Source: Quercus robur
Taxonomy: Eukaryota > Streptophyta > Magnoliopsida > Fagales > Fagaceae
NCBI RefSeq assembly: GCF_932294415.1
Contig: NC_065545.1
Coordinates: forward strand, 19,286,857-19,350,856
Direction of reading: 5' to 3'
Length of the DNA stretch: 64,000 nt
Position 1 is the stretch's first letter. The number at the start of each line of letters is the position of its first letter. Positions 23,301 to 35,511 of this stretch are shown here, piece by piece. The notes beneath the pieces were generated by a model. It was not told the origin of the DNA. It was given only the letters and a program-made list of their open reading frames with translations, and searched no databases. Position numbers and translations under genes: made by a program.

Positions 23301-24425
23301 TCTTCATAGATAGAGCTGGAAGAAAGCCCCTATTATTGGTATGTTTTAGTGCAAAACATGATCAGCTGAAAAATTGCTCACACAACTCCTCATTCATGAA
23401 TATAAGTATTGTATTTTTTGCTCTGTTTTTTATTTGTTTGGTTTCACTTTAGGTTTCTGGATCAGGATTGGTCCTAGGCTGTTTACTAGCAGCAATTGCA
23501 TTCTATATGAAGGTAATTGTCAAACTGTCAAATTAAAAGCTTCCTCTATGAGTTTTAATAGTTTTCACATGTAAAGATTGTTTCATGAATCAGGTTAATG
23601 AAATTGCACTCCAGGCAGTCCCTGCACTCGCTGTTACTGGCATACTGGTAAAATCAACTGCTTTTCAAAATAACTATGCAACTCAGATCAGTCAGCCAAA
23701 AAATCACTTCTCTATGTTTTTCCCTCATGTTCTCTAACATTTATTCCTTGATGTCAGCTGTACATAGCATCATTTTCAGCAGGAATGGGTGCAGTTCCTT
23801 GGGTTGTGATGTCTGAGGTAATTAGAATCAGCAATATAATGGTTCTCATCCTATCTAAAATTTGATCTGTGCCACCAATCAAAAATTTTCCATCTGTTGC
23901 AGATATTCCCGATCAATATTAAAGGACAGGCTGGAAGCCTTGCTACTCTAGTCAACTGGTTTGGTGCATGGCTATGTTCCTACACTTTCAACTATCTTAT
24001 GAGCTGGAGCACCTATGGTAAAGCTCTTCCTTTTCATTTAAAAGTAGTATTAGTAATTAGTATGGCAATACTATATCAGGCGAGTTTACTAGCTTAGCAA
24101 CAAAAATTTTTAGTATGGAAATATAAAACAAGTTTAGGGTATCACAACATATACAAAAAACAGTTTAGCTTGTTGGAGTGATGAAACTAAAAAGAATTTG
24201 AGCAGTCTGTTAATTTGAACAGGGATTTTCCACAAAAATACCTAACTCTATGTTAGGATGTGCTTAGGAAATCATTAGATACCACTTAACTAGTGTCTCT
24301 GGTTTTCAGGTACCTTCCTTCTGTATGCAGCAATCAATGCACTGGCTATATTGTTTATGATCATGATTGTACCTGAAACAAAGGGGAGGACTCTGGAACA
24401 AATCCAAGCAGCCATTAATAAATAA
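20316..24425 (+). CDS. ERD6-like (MFS) sugar transporter
   Basis: This 18-exon gene encodes 481 residues of an ERD6-like monosaccharide transporter. Members are mostly tonoplast sugar/H+ carriers with 12 membrane segments. Coding exons: 20316-20504, 20729-20791, 21043-21132, 21280-21339, 21448-21513, 21651-21716, 21901-21976, 22133-22197, 22347-22439, 22544-22624, 22748-22832, 23144-23187, 23276-23338, 23453-23512, 23594-23647, 23758-23817, 23903-24017, 24310-24425. All junctions are GT-AG and in frame. Family motifs visible are GRKG after the second membrane segment, PESPRWL (219-225) in the central loop, QQFGGINGV (292-300), GRKPLL and PETKGRT (465-471) at the C-terminus. The donor after exon 4 (GAG/GTTCTG) is weak. 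The stop overlaps an AATAAA. The protein looks complete. Direction and sugar are not readable from the sequence. Confidence 0.92.
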
Positions 24426-24969
24426 AGTTATTCTTCTTCTTCTTCATCTTCTATTTTTTTTTTCTTTTTTTTTTTCTTCGGAGGGCAATAAGAATGTTCT
24501 ATTATGTTCCATCACCCTATGTTGGTGCAAATACAATAATAATGGAAATAAAACAAAAAGAAATTGAATAATATTTTTGAATATTATTAACGTAAAGAAA
24601 GAAATTACACAACACTATTTGGACTGAGGCGCGACACTCGCTCTCTTTAAGGAAATTCAAGCCCTTGGTTGGCTAAACTTTGGATCCAAGAAGTTGATTC
24701 ATTTACATTTTTGATACCTCCACTCTTCACCTCCCCCTTGCGCACGTATCTAGCCCAATATCTGAGACAATTCATGTTAACCTATTAATCACCACCATTA
24801 AAAAGAATAAAATACTCTTTCTCTTTTTCAATGTGAGATTAAACATTTTCACTAACTCTTCATCTTCCATATTCACTCCTATATCTTTACATTTATGTTA
24901 TAACATTTATTCATTTTAATTATTTAATATTAAAATGCTCCAACACCCTATTTTTGCATTCTATTGATT
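24426..24969. other. 3' flank of the sugar transporter
   Basis: The 3' UTR probably ends after an AATAAA at about 24546. The rest is AT-rich intergenic DNA with no frame of interest. Confidence 0.45.
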
Positions 24970-26030
24970 ACATATAGTAAAGTTGTGATTTACAACTATG
25001 TGTTTTGTCGGCTTTATTCCATGATAAAAAGTGTTATATTTGCTTTAATTTTGTTCCCTGTATTTTGTGGAATTTTATTGTATTGGATTTAATATTAAGT
25101 TAGTGAAGACTCAAGCTTAATTGAAAATCAAGTGGATTTCGCGAGAAGTTAACCTGCGAAAGAGCCATGTGAGAAGCACATGCTGGAAGCTAAAGAGTTG
25201 TGTCAGGCTGTTAGTTCGCGAGTGCCTTGCGAGTAAGGCCTTCCCGTGAAGTACTCGCAAAACATTCCGCCTAGAGGATTTTTTAGTGTGACTTTCTTTT
25301 CCTTCACCTATACTATATTTACCCTTATTACCCACAGAAATTATAAGGAGGTAATTCAGAGAGAAAAATCCTAGATAAGTTTTTTACAACACACACACCC
25401 ATCTTTTAGAGAGAGAGCTACTCATTCTTAGTGAGAAATCATTCTAGCTTCTTCTCCTTCCCTCTCCCATTGTCATACCTTGAGAGAAAATTTGTACCCA
25501 AACATAACCCACACCTTTTTAGAGTGTAGAGAGTGTTTTGGAGCTTGGGAAGTTTTGGGGATTTGCCAAAAGAAGTCGATGAGGCTTGACGGATGCAATC
25601 GGGCGTATTGCGTGATCCAGAGAGCTAGAGAAGACAAAGTTTCGTTAAGTTAGTTGGTAGTAGAAGCTTAGAGGGCTCAAGTACATGGGGTAGGCTAGGC
25701 TTGGAGGGTCTTTTGTTATTCGTGGACTAATACTTTATTCTCTAGTGGATCAATTACCGCTTGGAGGGCAGCGAAGAGGTTTTTCGCCGAGTTCTTTGGT
25801 TTCTTCTTCTATAACACGTTTTGATGTTATCTTGTAGTTGCATCTCTCTTCCCTTACTCCTGTACTTTACTTTTATTATTTGTTGTTCTTATTTATGCAC
25901 TAGAGTAGTATTGGTTTATTGCACACATTTACTCTTGTCTCCGCACTTTGATTAAGTAAGAGTAAAAGCAATCTAGTCATAATTTTAATTGAGGGTCTGA
26001 ACAGCTCGTGTTTTCACACAAATTCTAGCT
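24970..26030. mobile_element. Probable solo LTR (fossil), ends not resolved
   Basis: About 1 kb is richer in GC than its surroundings. It has a TATA-like TATACTATATTTACC near 25310, a leader-like CACACACACCC stretch, and a 3' part with CTAGTGGATCAATTACC and TTTTTCGCCGAG, the look of a copia-type LTR of plants. It ends near TGTTTTCACACA. I could not pair the ends with a clear target duplication, so the boundaries are approximate. No internal coding region was seen. Confidence 0.4.
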
Positions 26031-27184
26031 TTCACATATTTATCAATATTCAATTTATTTATTTGAGGTCATCAACAACAAAAATTTGTCCAAAACACTT
26101 CCTTTTCCTTTGTCCAAATAAGAATTGGGTGGGAATATGAAAAAGAAAAAGGAAATAAGGAACATTTCGCCTAAGGAAATCTTTTTTGAAAGTTCGACAT
26201 GGCTACATTAGACATCTCAAGCAAATTCTCAAAACTACCAGAATATTGTAATGCTGTTGTCAGAAACAATTGAATGAATGGATGCTATTGTATTAAGAAA
26301 CAAATTTTATTCGTTCAAGATAGAAGTAAAAATGTATTGAAGCAGGATTAAGAGAAAAACAAAGCCTAAACCTTTAAACAAAGATCCAAATATCATAATA
26401 AAAGGAAAGTTTACAAGCAAAGTAAATAAGGTGTTTATGAATTTCCTAGAGTAATGCTAAGTTGGTAATTACTGCACTAGCCAAATTGTAGGCATTCACA
26501 AGTCCCCTATTGTTTGCACAAAAAAACTTGATTTCTGGTTATTGACATCCTAGCCATCAAAGAACTACGAGATGAATGAGTTTTTACATCAATGGAAAAT
26601 GCTTAAAATGTTCAATCAATGCTAAAATTTGACTCAAAATGCCAGACTAAAAATTGATATTCCAGACAGCTCCCTAGGTTTTTAATTTTGGAAGATGGCT
26701 GATCTTGCAAAGGCCTTAATCAACGTTGATCATTTTGACAGTATCTCCTAGTTTTTCAAGCTAATTATTGCGTGCATTACTGGAGATCACAAATTTACAA
26801 ATTAGCTTACTGAGAAGCATAGCTCACCTGTCAAAAGCAACTTACAGACTCGTTTACGTTTACTGGCTAAGTACATTATTGAGAGAAAAATAATACAAGC
26901 AAAAAACAGCCAGGAGAATCATTCTTACATATATGTTCAGTTACATTAGTTCATGATTAAGGATCCAGCTGATGCTTCATGTAAAAGAATCATAAACTGT
27001 AATAACGAAATGGGAATATACTGCCTCTTCAGAAAAGTACTTGTCTCCCAACAAGCAATTGTTCTGCTTATTTATCCTAAAATGTCTGTGTGCTAAGTCC
27101 ATACAGCTTCTTTGCATACCCAGATGAAGTTCAACAATGGATGATAACAAATTGCAATACTTCAATCTAGTGATTAAGTCTTAA
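26031..27184. other. Intergenic, 3' flank of GH3 gene
   Basis: The part just below 27185 is probably the 3' UTR of the minus-strand GH3 gene. The open frame at 26977-27165 has no recognisable content. No repeat with paired ends was seen. Confidence 0.45.
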
Positions 27185-30002
27185 TTAACCATCCAAAGAT
27201 ACAGTAACAACAATACATCTTTCCATGAAGTCAACAATTTGGCGATTTCTTATAATCTTGGGTGGTTTATATTGACTAGCTGGTGCTCCATTCTCAATGG
27301 CTACCGATGATAATCTATCAAAGCTACCTGGCTTTACAATGGATACTGCCAAAGGACCTAATTCACCTCTTTTCCTCTGCACCATGTAAATGCCTCCCAA
27401 GCTATCCTCAATAGAGGAACCACACCTCTTGAGAATTTCAACTGACTCCTCTAACTTCTCTTCCTGCAAAAGCTTACATCCCTCTCTAACTTCTATATAA
27501 AGCTTCAAAAGCTTTGGGCTCAACATTAAGTCCAAGAAACTTGCAAACTCTGAAATCTCTGCTGCCATATCTTTTCTGATGACCCTTTGAAAACTTTCCA
27601 TGGCAGACATCAAATGTTTCTCAGTTATTATCTCGGACGAAGTATTAGGAGCTCTCATCACATACTCCACTTGTGGAGCAGAATTATAGAAATCAACAAC
27701 TCTCACAATATCACCTAAACGATATCGGTAGAATCCTCTATATGTAGTGACAACCACTTCATACATCTTTCCTACCTCCAGACCAGAAATGTCCACTGTT
27801 TCTTCACCAACATTGATCTCATCCAAAGCAAATGGAAGAAACTCAAAGTAAGCTGCAGTTGGAAGCAACACGAATTGGGTTGTCTCGGGAGGCTGCATAA
27901 TATCCAAGTTGATACCCACACAGCATTCTGAAGCAAAGTAGTCTCCACCTAACAAAGGTACCTCTCCTGCATAGTGCTTAAGCCTTGGATAATACTGCTT
28001 CATACTCCCTGTGGTAACACACCTAATGTACCGCACATTAGGCCACAATTTACACACTATCCCACCCCAATTCTTGTCCTCACAAATCACCCGAATTCTC
28101 CTTGACAATTCTGGTTGAGGGCCCCCAAGAACTTCAGTAACAGAATCTTTCATCACAACATCGGAAATCTTTGAACTTGGGACCCCATGTTCAAGATCAT
28201 CACATAGCTGCTCCCACCTGGACTCTAAAAGACTAAACACATTGATCAAGCTTATGGCATATGGGGCACGAATCCCATCAATAGAATCAGAGTTTCTAAG
28301 GCCACAAAGTAGGTGGCAATACATCTGGTGCTCTATGTTTGACCCAAGAATGACTTCCCGGGGGCTTGAACAAGACACCAACTGAGACCAGTTCGCCTTA
28401 CTGCTATGCATAGGATATGAAGAAGCAGCCATAACCTTAAAACCACCTTTGGTAGTTGTTATATTATCGGCATAAATAAACCATAGGACCTTATTCACAG
28501 AAGGCCTAGGAGGAAATAACCTATATGATAATTCACATTCATTTGTTATATAAAGCCATATTGTATGAACACATCTACTGTAATATAAACTATAATGGTA
28601 CATATATAGATCAATAATAAGTTACTACCTCCGATGAATTGCATTGCTGCCCTGGTGAGCTATGAACGAGGCGGCTCTCGAGAGCTTTGAATCAAAGTAA
28701 GGGATCAATTTGGGCTTCATGGTACTTGCTCCTGAGCTGCAATCCACATGTTAAGAGTCCACATTTTCAAAACATAATTAAAAATTAATGCTTTTTCTGT
28801 CATAAAATAAAAATAAAGCTGAAATATACTTTTTATCCCTAACACTTAGCCAAAATTTGATTTCATCTCCAAATTTAAAAATTTGTAATTTTGTTCTTAA
28901 AAATTTAAAAGGTATCATCGAAATCAAGGTAGCCTAGAATAAATTTAAATGACAGATGGATGGAATGATCAAATTGATAACTTTCATATTTTCAAGCAAA
29001 ACTTATTATAGTAAAACTAAATCTTGGATTCTGAGGCCTATTAAATTTCAATCTTATGAGTTGTGTGAAATTATTATTATTATGTAATTCTGTTTCATGC
29101 TGGGCTAAATTACTATTAAACCTTAGTGATTAGAAAGATTAAATGTAGTTGGTTTATGATTCAAAGGCACGGAATTCCATTGTTCCTCCATGATGAGGGC
29201 ATATAAAGTAGAAGTTCTTAAACTTGAAAGATCAAAGTTGAAAACTTAGACCAGAATTTGTGGATTAAAAATGTATCCCGGTCTAAAAATTAATGCTAGA
29301 AACATCAGAAAGCATGACAATGGTAATTGTATTACAAACTTTACGTTGTTACACATAGTGATGCTTGCTGGGTGTTATGACATCACTTGCTACAACCACG
29401 TTAAATTCATCATCATCAAATTATACTGGAAATCATTATAAGAGATAAAATACACAATACACCATTGTTGTTTCCTAGTAAAACACGGATATTCCCTTTA
29501 ACCCTGTGGTATCTATGGTTGTACATCTTTATACATGTAACAATAGCATGGACAATGCTATTTTCATATCAATTTTACTTATTAAGTCATGTAATTGTGT
29601 GAGGGGATAAGTAAACCTGTAGAAGAAACAGATGAGAGGATCAACGGACAGGAGAGGCTGATCATGATCGTGATCGTGATCGTGGTCAACGGGTCCATTG
29701 TTGGCCATCTGATTGATGTGGTCAACGTAGTCCTCGTAGGAAGACAACGGCACAGCTTGGCGGAACGTATTTGCATCAACCGGCGCATCGTAGCCTTGGA
29801 GGTAAGGCCGGAGATAACGTACGCCGCCGCCTTTGCTTTGGTGTTCGAGGATGGACCTTAGGGCCTCGAGCTGTCGACACGTGGCATCCTTGGTTGAGTC
29901 CTCCAGCTTCTTCAGGATCTCCTCGTCGTCGGTCAGATTCATTGTCTCTGCTGGTCTGGTCTGGTCCTGTCCGTCGGTGGTGGCGGTGCGCAGGCTAAGC
30001 AC
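27185..30002 (-). CDS. GH3 acyl-acid amido synthetase, divergent type
   Basis: Three exons on the minus strand: 30002-29617, 28736-28629 and 28520-27185. They join in frame to 609 residues. A second ATG at 29942 (MNLTDDEE) gives 589 residues and is the more typical GH3 start. GH3 enzymes adenylate an acyl acid (auxin, jasmonate or benzoate type) and couple it to an amino acid in the cytosol. The three nucleotide-binding motifs are present: SSGAS spanning the exon 1/2 junction (about 129-133), YFASE (359-363) and YRYRLGD (429-435). Length is normal. Oddities are a (His-Asp) repeat encoded near 29660-29690 in exon 1 and an unusually long last exon. The C-terminal half (APNTSSEIITEKHL) differs from the textbook IAA and JAR1 groups. 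The acyl substrate cannot be assigned. Confidence 0.88.
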
Positions 30003-30391
30003 TTTGCAGCAGGCAGCAGGCAGCAGCGAAAGAGGTGGACGAAGAAAATTGAATCAGAATGCCGACAAGAGTGAAAATATTGTCATTTTGGCTTACTTTT
30101 CCGTTTTTGGAGTTGAAAAAGGTTGTAACGCGACGACGTTTTCTTCGCTACTTATGTCATTGGCTGGCTCTGGCATTTTGGGAATTCAATTTTTGTTAAC
30201 GTGGGTCAGACTTTTAGGATCCTTATTTTACTGAAACTGAAAATACTATAACAAAATAATTTTTAAATGTGAATAATGTCGTGGGACTCATTTTTAATGA
30301 AAAAGTTACTGAAAAGTAAAGTTTGTGGGACTCGTGAACAGTGCACAAATATTTTGTTCACTGCTGACTTGGTCAACAATTGCGGTTGAAG

Positions 30392-30423
<32 letters not shown>

Positions 30424-30669
30424 AAAAGAAGGGAAAAACGCAAACTTAAAACGCATACTTGTATCCAAACCCACACTTAGCCTCGTGTGTTTAGATTGCA
30501 TTTTGAAGAAAAGATTTTTGTGTTTTGCTGAAAAATTGGTGGGTTCTATGTTACTGTTTATATACTTTTTGTACTATTTATGAGTCTTACTACATTTTTT
30601 GATACTATTCGTAGATCCCAGTATACTATTTCAATAGAAGACCTATAAAGGCTCGAGAGACCTCTTAAA
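30003..30669. other. Upstream of GH3; simple repeats
   Basis: This contains the 5' flank of the GH3 gene and a purine-rich A/G tract at about 30389-30434. A second copy of the dispersed repeat (30486-30635) shares CTATTTATGAG and GATACTATTCGTAGATC-like sequence with 815-1014. No gene is present. The short lysine-rich frame at 30380 is the A/G tract. Confidence 0.5.
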
Positions 30670-31390
30670 ATAAACTAACTCACGTGGGGGGAAATATTTC
30701 ATCTTTGAATACAACACCAGATGATAGCCAGATTCGGATAACCTCACTTAAGGAATACACTACTTCTTTCTTGATCAGGAGGGGAGCGGGCCATTCTCGT
30801 ACAATACTGTTATTTATCTTTCTATTGCAGAATGGACCGCTACTCGTGATGGATTGAGACTCTTCTCTTGCCTTGAGCTTGAGGAAGATCCACGGATACA
30901 CAACTAATTCTGTAACGAAAGTGGTTGGTAGTAGAAGACTAATACCAGAGAGCATATGAGGCACATCCAGCTACGAGAATGAAATGACGCCCCAGCTCGA
31001 CTCGAGACCAAGACCCCTTACAACTCGCACCAATAGCGGCACTGAGCGGCCGGAGATTTATAAAAAAGGCAGCCCAGCCGCCCTCCCCCCTAGCCACCTA
31101 CCTACTCGTGTTCGTAGCTCAATCGGAGGTCAAGAGTGTGGTCCGGCGAAAAAACAGAAGTCGTCCGCATCAAGTGATACGTGAATTGCTCAATAGTGTT
31201 TCGCCACTACCGTAGCTGGCGGAAATAGCTTAATGGTAGAGCATAGCCTTGCCAAGGCTGAGGTTGAGGGTTCAAGTCCCTCCTTCCGCTCCTGGCTTCG
31301 TCGTTTAGTGGTAACGAGTGGAGTAGGCAGCGAGTGGAGTGCATAAGCCCCTTTAGAGAAAGGGGCAAGCCAAAACCTACTCCTAACACA
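30670..31390. other. Nuclear insertion of mitochondrial DNA (NUMT)
   Basis: About 0.7 kb has markedly higher GC than its neighbours and includes a plant mitochondrial tRNA-Gly gene (31219-31290). The surrounding sequence (for example CGGCACTGAGCGGCCGGAG and GGCTTCGTCGTTTAGTGG) has the character of plant mitochondrial intergenic DNA. It contains a stem-loop CCCCTTT...AAAGGGG near 31349. Boundaries are judged from the composition change. Frames inside it show no known protein. Confidence 0.7.
31219..31290 (+). tRNA. trnG-GCC: Mitochondrial-type tRNA-Gly(GCC), transferred copy
   Basis: A 72-nt cloverleaf is visible. The acceptor begins GCGGAAA and ends CTTCCGC plus T. The D arm is AGCTTAATGGTAGAGC, the anticodon loop CTTGCCAAG carries GCC, and the T arm is GAGGG TTCAAGT CCCTC. 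The seventh acceptor pair is A-C; C-to-U RNA editing would repair it in the organelle. The sequence agrees with what I know of plant mitochondrial trnG-GCC rather than the chloroplast or nuclear forms. Promoter-like A and B boxes exist inside, but nuclear expression is doubtful. Confidence 0.85.
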
Positions 31391-31557
31391 AGTGGTATCT
31401 AAACATATCCTTAGTGCAAAATAAATTAAATAATACAATATATTTATACATCCTCGATACTAATTGTAACTTATTAATTATGATATGACTATTATTTTTT
31501 ACTTACAAAAAAAAAAAAAAAAAAAATCATATTCCATCACTCTATTTATATTTGCAT

Positions 31558-31920
31558 GCTAATGTGGTATTCAAGGGTAGGTTGAAGAGTCCAATTCCTC
31601 TTCTACTTAGGGAACCATATATCATTTTCATCGATTTTAGGAGATAAAAATAATAAACACCTACTTCGGTCCAAATTTGGTACAATTCTATCAATTCGGT
31701 CCAATTCAGTCCATTTTGGTCTCATTCTGTCTACCTTGGTCCATTTGGTCTACTTAGGTATATTTCAATCTAATTCAGTCAATTTTGGGTGAGTATAAAC
31801 TAAAATAAATAAAACTGTTATCTTTATTATCTCTATCTTAAAGTTGATGAAAATGACATATGGTTCTTTAAGCAGGGGCGGAATTGGACCCTTCAACATG
31901 GCCTTAAATACTACATTAGC
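31558..31920. mobile_element. Inverted-repeat element carrying a GGTCCA array
   Basis: Arms of about 100 bp are inverted: GCTAATGTGGTATT...GAAGAGTCCAATTCC at the left pairs with GGAATTGGACCCTTC...ACTACATTAGC at the right. The match continues inward through CCATATATCATTTTCATCGA. Between them (about 31663-31795) is a degenerate GGTCCA/CAGTCCA array like that at 9880-10290. No target duplication was confirmed. Confidence 0.6.
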
Positions 31921-32141
31921 TTAAGGGTATTAATACAAATGTACTCTCTCCCCTTCTTATAGTTTTGGTTTAAGTCAATTTTTAGATATTTTGGAAGTGA
32001 GAATTTGAGTTTATATCAAAATACTCTCCTTGGGCCTTAGCTATGTAGTTGAATGTATATATGAATTATTTGAGTAATATCAACTGTAAATTTTTATGAG
32101 ATTTGATTATTATAATAATTTCTTAAGAGAATGACAAATTT

Positions 32142-34280
32142 GAATCCTACATTATCTACTTAATATTTGCATGGTGTATGGCCGTGGAGTTATTGATTGA
32201 ATAATGTCAACAATTTATGGTAGGGGTATTGACTTACAAAATTTGAAATTTGAAATTGTTAGGAGAAACTCGTGTCAATAATGATGTGACATACCACATA
32301 CTTATAACATGTTTTATTTAAACAACTTAGTCTTTTTAATTGGATTGGATTTCTATTAGCTAACAACTTTGATGCCTTCTTAATAATAGGGAAGAATCAA
32401 AGCATGCAATCCACCTTTTTTTAACCAATTGATCATGCTTTTTCAAAGGGAAAAAAGAAACAATTATTCACTCATAATTTTGAGAGCTTTTTTTTTTGGG
32501 TCTTAAAGTGCCATTGGCCGAGGCTTGACTCTTGAGTGATCTTGGGCTGTCCAAATTTGCCCTCTTGAACATTGGTTGAGGCCTGAGGGTATTGAGCAAG
32601 CTCAATTCTGCATTGGCTATCCATTGAATCATTAGTGGGTTTATATACACCCTTAAATGTAAGCTTAGATCCCAAGGGGCATCACACTATCACAATGTGT
32701 GGAAGGAGGACCTACCCAACATGGGCTTTGCACGCACCTGTGTGCTGAGCCATGCTAGATTGGATTAAGTTAGGCATGGGCTGGGCTTCATTTGTATGTA
32801 TACTATTAGTTTTTTTGTGTCTGATTATTGGCATCTCTTCATCAAATCTTCTAAACAGATGCTTATTTATATTCAAAATCCATCATGCATTCAGTTAGTT
32901 ACTTTATTAATCTTGCATCACTTTTCTATATATACTATATAGCGTTTGTCAAAGAGATAAAATCATGATTTTTGGTTTGTCAAGCACATAGATTGTAGTG
33001 TTTACAGGGCCGGCCCAACAGGTTTGGAGGGCTAAAACAATATATTCAAGTGGAGCCTTTTTGTTATCATTTAAATAATATTTAATTAGTTCTTAATATT
33101 ATAATTTTCTTAAAAAATACATCTTTTAATTTTTTATAATACTTTTTTTTGGGAGGAAAATGCTAAAACTATAACAAATTTTACTACAAAAAATTTATAA
33201 ACAATATGGCAACGAATGTGATTAGTGACAATTCAAAAATATAATAAACAAGTATTGTTCCTGGACGTGCCATTTCAACCGAGTCCTACATTATCTACTC
33301 AATATGTGCATGGTGTATGGCCATGTAGGTTATTGAGTGGATAATGTCAACAATTTATGGTCGGAGATATTGACTTACAAATTTTGAAACCTCAATTTGT
33401 TAGGAGAAATTCGTGTCAATAATGATGCCTAGCATAATTATAACATGTTTTGTTTAAACAACTTAAACTTTTTAATTGGATTGGATTTCTTAGCTAACAA
33501 CTTTGATGCCTTCTTGATAATAGGAAAGAATCAAAGCATGCAATCCACCTTTTTTAAAAAAACCAATTGATCATGCTTTTTAAAGGGAAAAAAGAAACAA
33601 TTATTCACTCACAATTTGTGACCTTTTTTTTTTGTTATTAAAGTGCCTTAGGCCTTGGGGCCTTAGACCAAGGCTTAAGTGGTTTTGGTCTTGGGCTGCC
33701 CCTGGAAGTCACTTCGGATAGAATGTTTATTATTCTTTGTAGTGAAGGCAGAGTGAAAAGATTTTCATTTGTTAAGTAACATGTATTCAACATACAATGA
33801 TACGATGATAATCCATGTATCTAAAAGAAAAAAAAAAGCATATACTTACATAAGGTAAAAATTGATTTCAAATGTGCCCACTTGAACATTGGTTGAGGGC
33901 AGTGAACAAGCTTAATTCTACATTGGTTATCAATTGAATCATTAGTGAGTTTATATACACCTTCCTTAAATATAAGCTTAGGTCCCAAGGGGCATCACAG
34001 TTTTGTTTGTGGAAGGAGGATCTAGCCAACATGGGCTTTGCATAGACCTGTGTGCTGGCCCATGCTAGGCTGGATTAGGTTTGGCATGGACCGGACTTGA
34101 TCTGTATGTATACTATTAGTTTTTTGTGTCTGATTATTGGCATCTCTTCATCAAATGTTCTATACAGTCATAATTATGTTTATTTATATTCATCCATCAT
34201 GCATTCAGTTAGTTAAGATAGTGTTTGTCAAAGAGTGAAAATCAAGGTGTTTGGTTCATCAAACACATAGATTGTAGACT
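32142..34280. repeat. Segmental tandem duplication of about 1 kb
   Basis: Copy 1 (about 32142-33000) and copy 2 (about 33281-34280) run parallel. TCCTACATTATCTACT begins both, TAATTGGATTGGATTTCT and CAAAGCATGCAATCCACC recur in the middle, and CACATAGATTGTAG closes both. Copy 2 has an extra segment of about 170 bp near 33700-33870. The gap between them holds an isolated hAT-like end (CAGGGCCGGCCCAA at 33007). No gene is visible in either copy. Confidence 0.75.
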
Positions 34281-34405
34281 AGTGCTTATTCTGCTTGTAT
34301 AGGATCAATGTATATGAAAGGCATACGTCCAAGAAATTCATAAGCAACCACTGTGAAATTTATCTTATATGTGTCAAAAGACTCAAAACACTAACCTTGA
34401 ATCCT

Positions 34406-34447
<42 letters not shown>

Positions 34448-35511
34448 ATTCAGATTTGTGATTTACTCAGTTTATATTGTTTACAGATTTATAGACAAGT
34501 AGTTCAATTTATTTAACATATTTGTCACTAAAAAAGGAACATCTGGAACCGTGGAAAAATCTCAATGCCTATTGTCACTGATGGTAGTTCAAACACGTAA
34601 AATCTGCTTGAGTCCATGACATTAATCTCCCTGCCTAGCTGGAAACCAGTTAATCATGGTCTAACTAAGGGTCTGAAGCTGCAGAGCTTGACCATTTGTT
34701 TGTTTATTTTTCATATACTTGTTTAGAAATAACAAGGTGAACAGTGTATACAAGAGGATCTTCTTCAGCTACCGAAGCAATCTTGCTATTAATTTAAGCA
34801 TATATATAGCCCTCATGGGTTAACGTAGACTTTGAGATACTAGAAAAGGGGATAATCATAATTACCACTCTTGTGGAATTGACCTGTTGTAATTATCTAT
34901 GCTATTTACAATATTAAAAAAAAGTCAGATAGAGAGAGCATACATTTTATATACATAATGTAATTGTCATCCATTGTTTAAGTGGCGTTTAACTGAGATA
35001 AGCATGACACATGAAACATGAAACTTGTAAAGATGACATCCATTTAACGTAGAATGAGTGCATGCCTACCAAACGTAAGCGCTTAGTATATATGCAATCC
35101 GGCATATGATGAAAGCAACAGTGATGGTCAAATGAGCAAGTAGCAACATTTCACTATTAAAATGTTTAAGTTTGAGTCTACAACCTTGTATCTCATTGCA
35201 TTACTCATCTCTTCCTCGATTCAAATCCCCCTTCCCCACTTATTTCAAGAAAAAAGAAGAGTATAAGTTCCAACGTCCAACTCAATAACTATACAGATTC
35301 TTCTTGAAAAAGGAAAAAAAATGTTACACCACCAGATCTTATTCCTCGCCTGATATCTACCTAAACACTTAAAAAAGTAGTGTTAAATGATTTACAAAGC
35401 ATAAAAGGCAAAAAAAAAAAAAAAAAAAAAAAAAAAGGTCCAAAATCAAACCATCTGCCCCCTCCCACATACAGAAACCACATTAAAAAAATGAATTTAT
35501 CACTTTGAGTC
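34281..35511. other. Intergenic with microsatellite; SINE-like tail
   Basis: It contains a (TA)n run at about 34409-34443 and an A-run at about 35411-35436. A segment near 35200-35260 has a tRNA-like GATTCAAATCCCCC box, possibly a SINE relic. No gene. The 3' end borders the terminal exon of the next gene and may include its 3' UTR. Confidence 0.45.

Noticed and set aside
29595-30234. Open frames on the plus strand across the GH3 first exon
   Set aside because: They are antisense shadows of the GH3 coding exon and have no recognisable protein features.
30984-31389. Short frames with Pro/Arg-rich or mixed content
   Set aside because: They lie in the mitochondrial insertion and partly overlap the tRNA; no known mitochondrial protein is encoded.
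33007-33702. A hAT element from CAGGGCCGGCCCAA (33007) to a GGCTGCCCCTG-like end (33702)
   Set aside because: The flanking 8-mers do not match, and the supposed right end lies inside copy 2 of a segmental duplication whose counterpart exists in copy 1 without the left end. At best these are isolated hAT ends.
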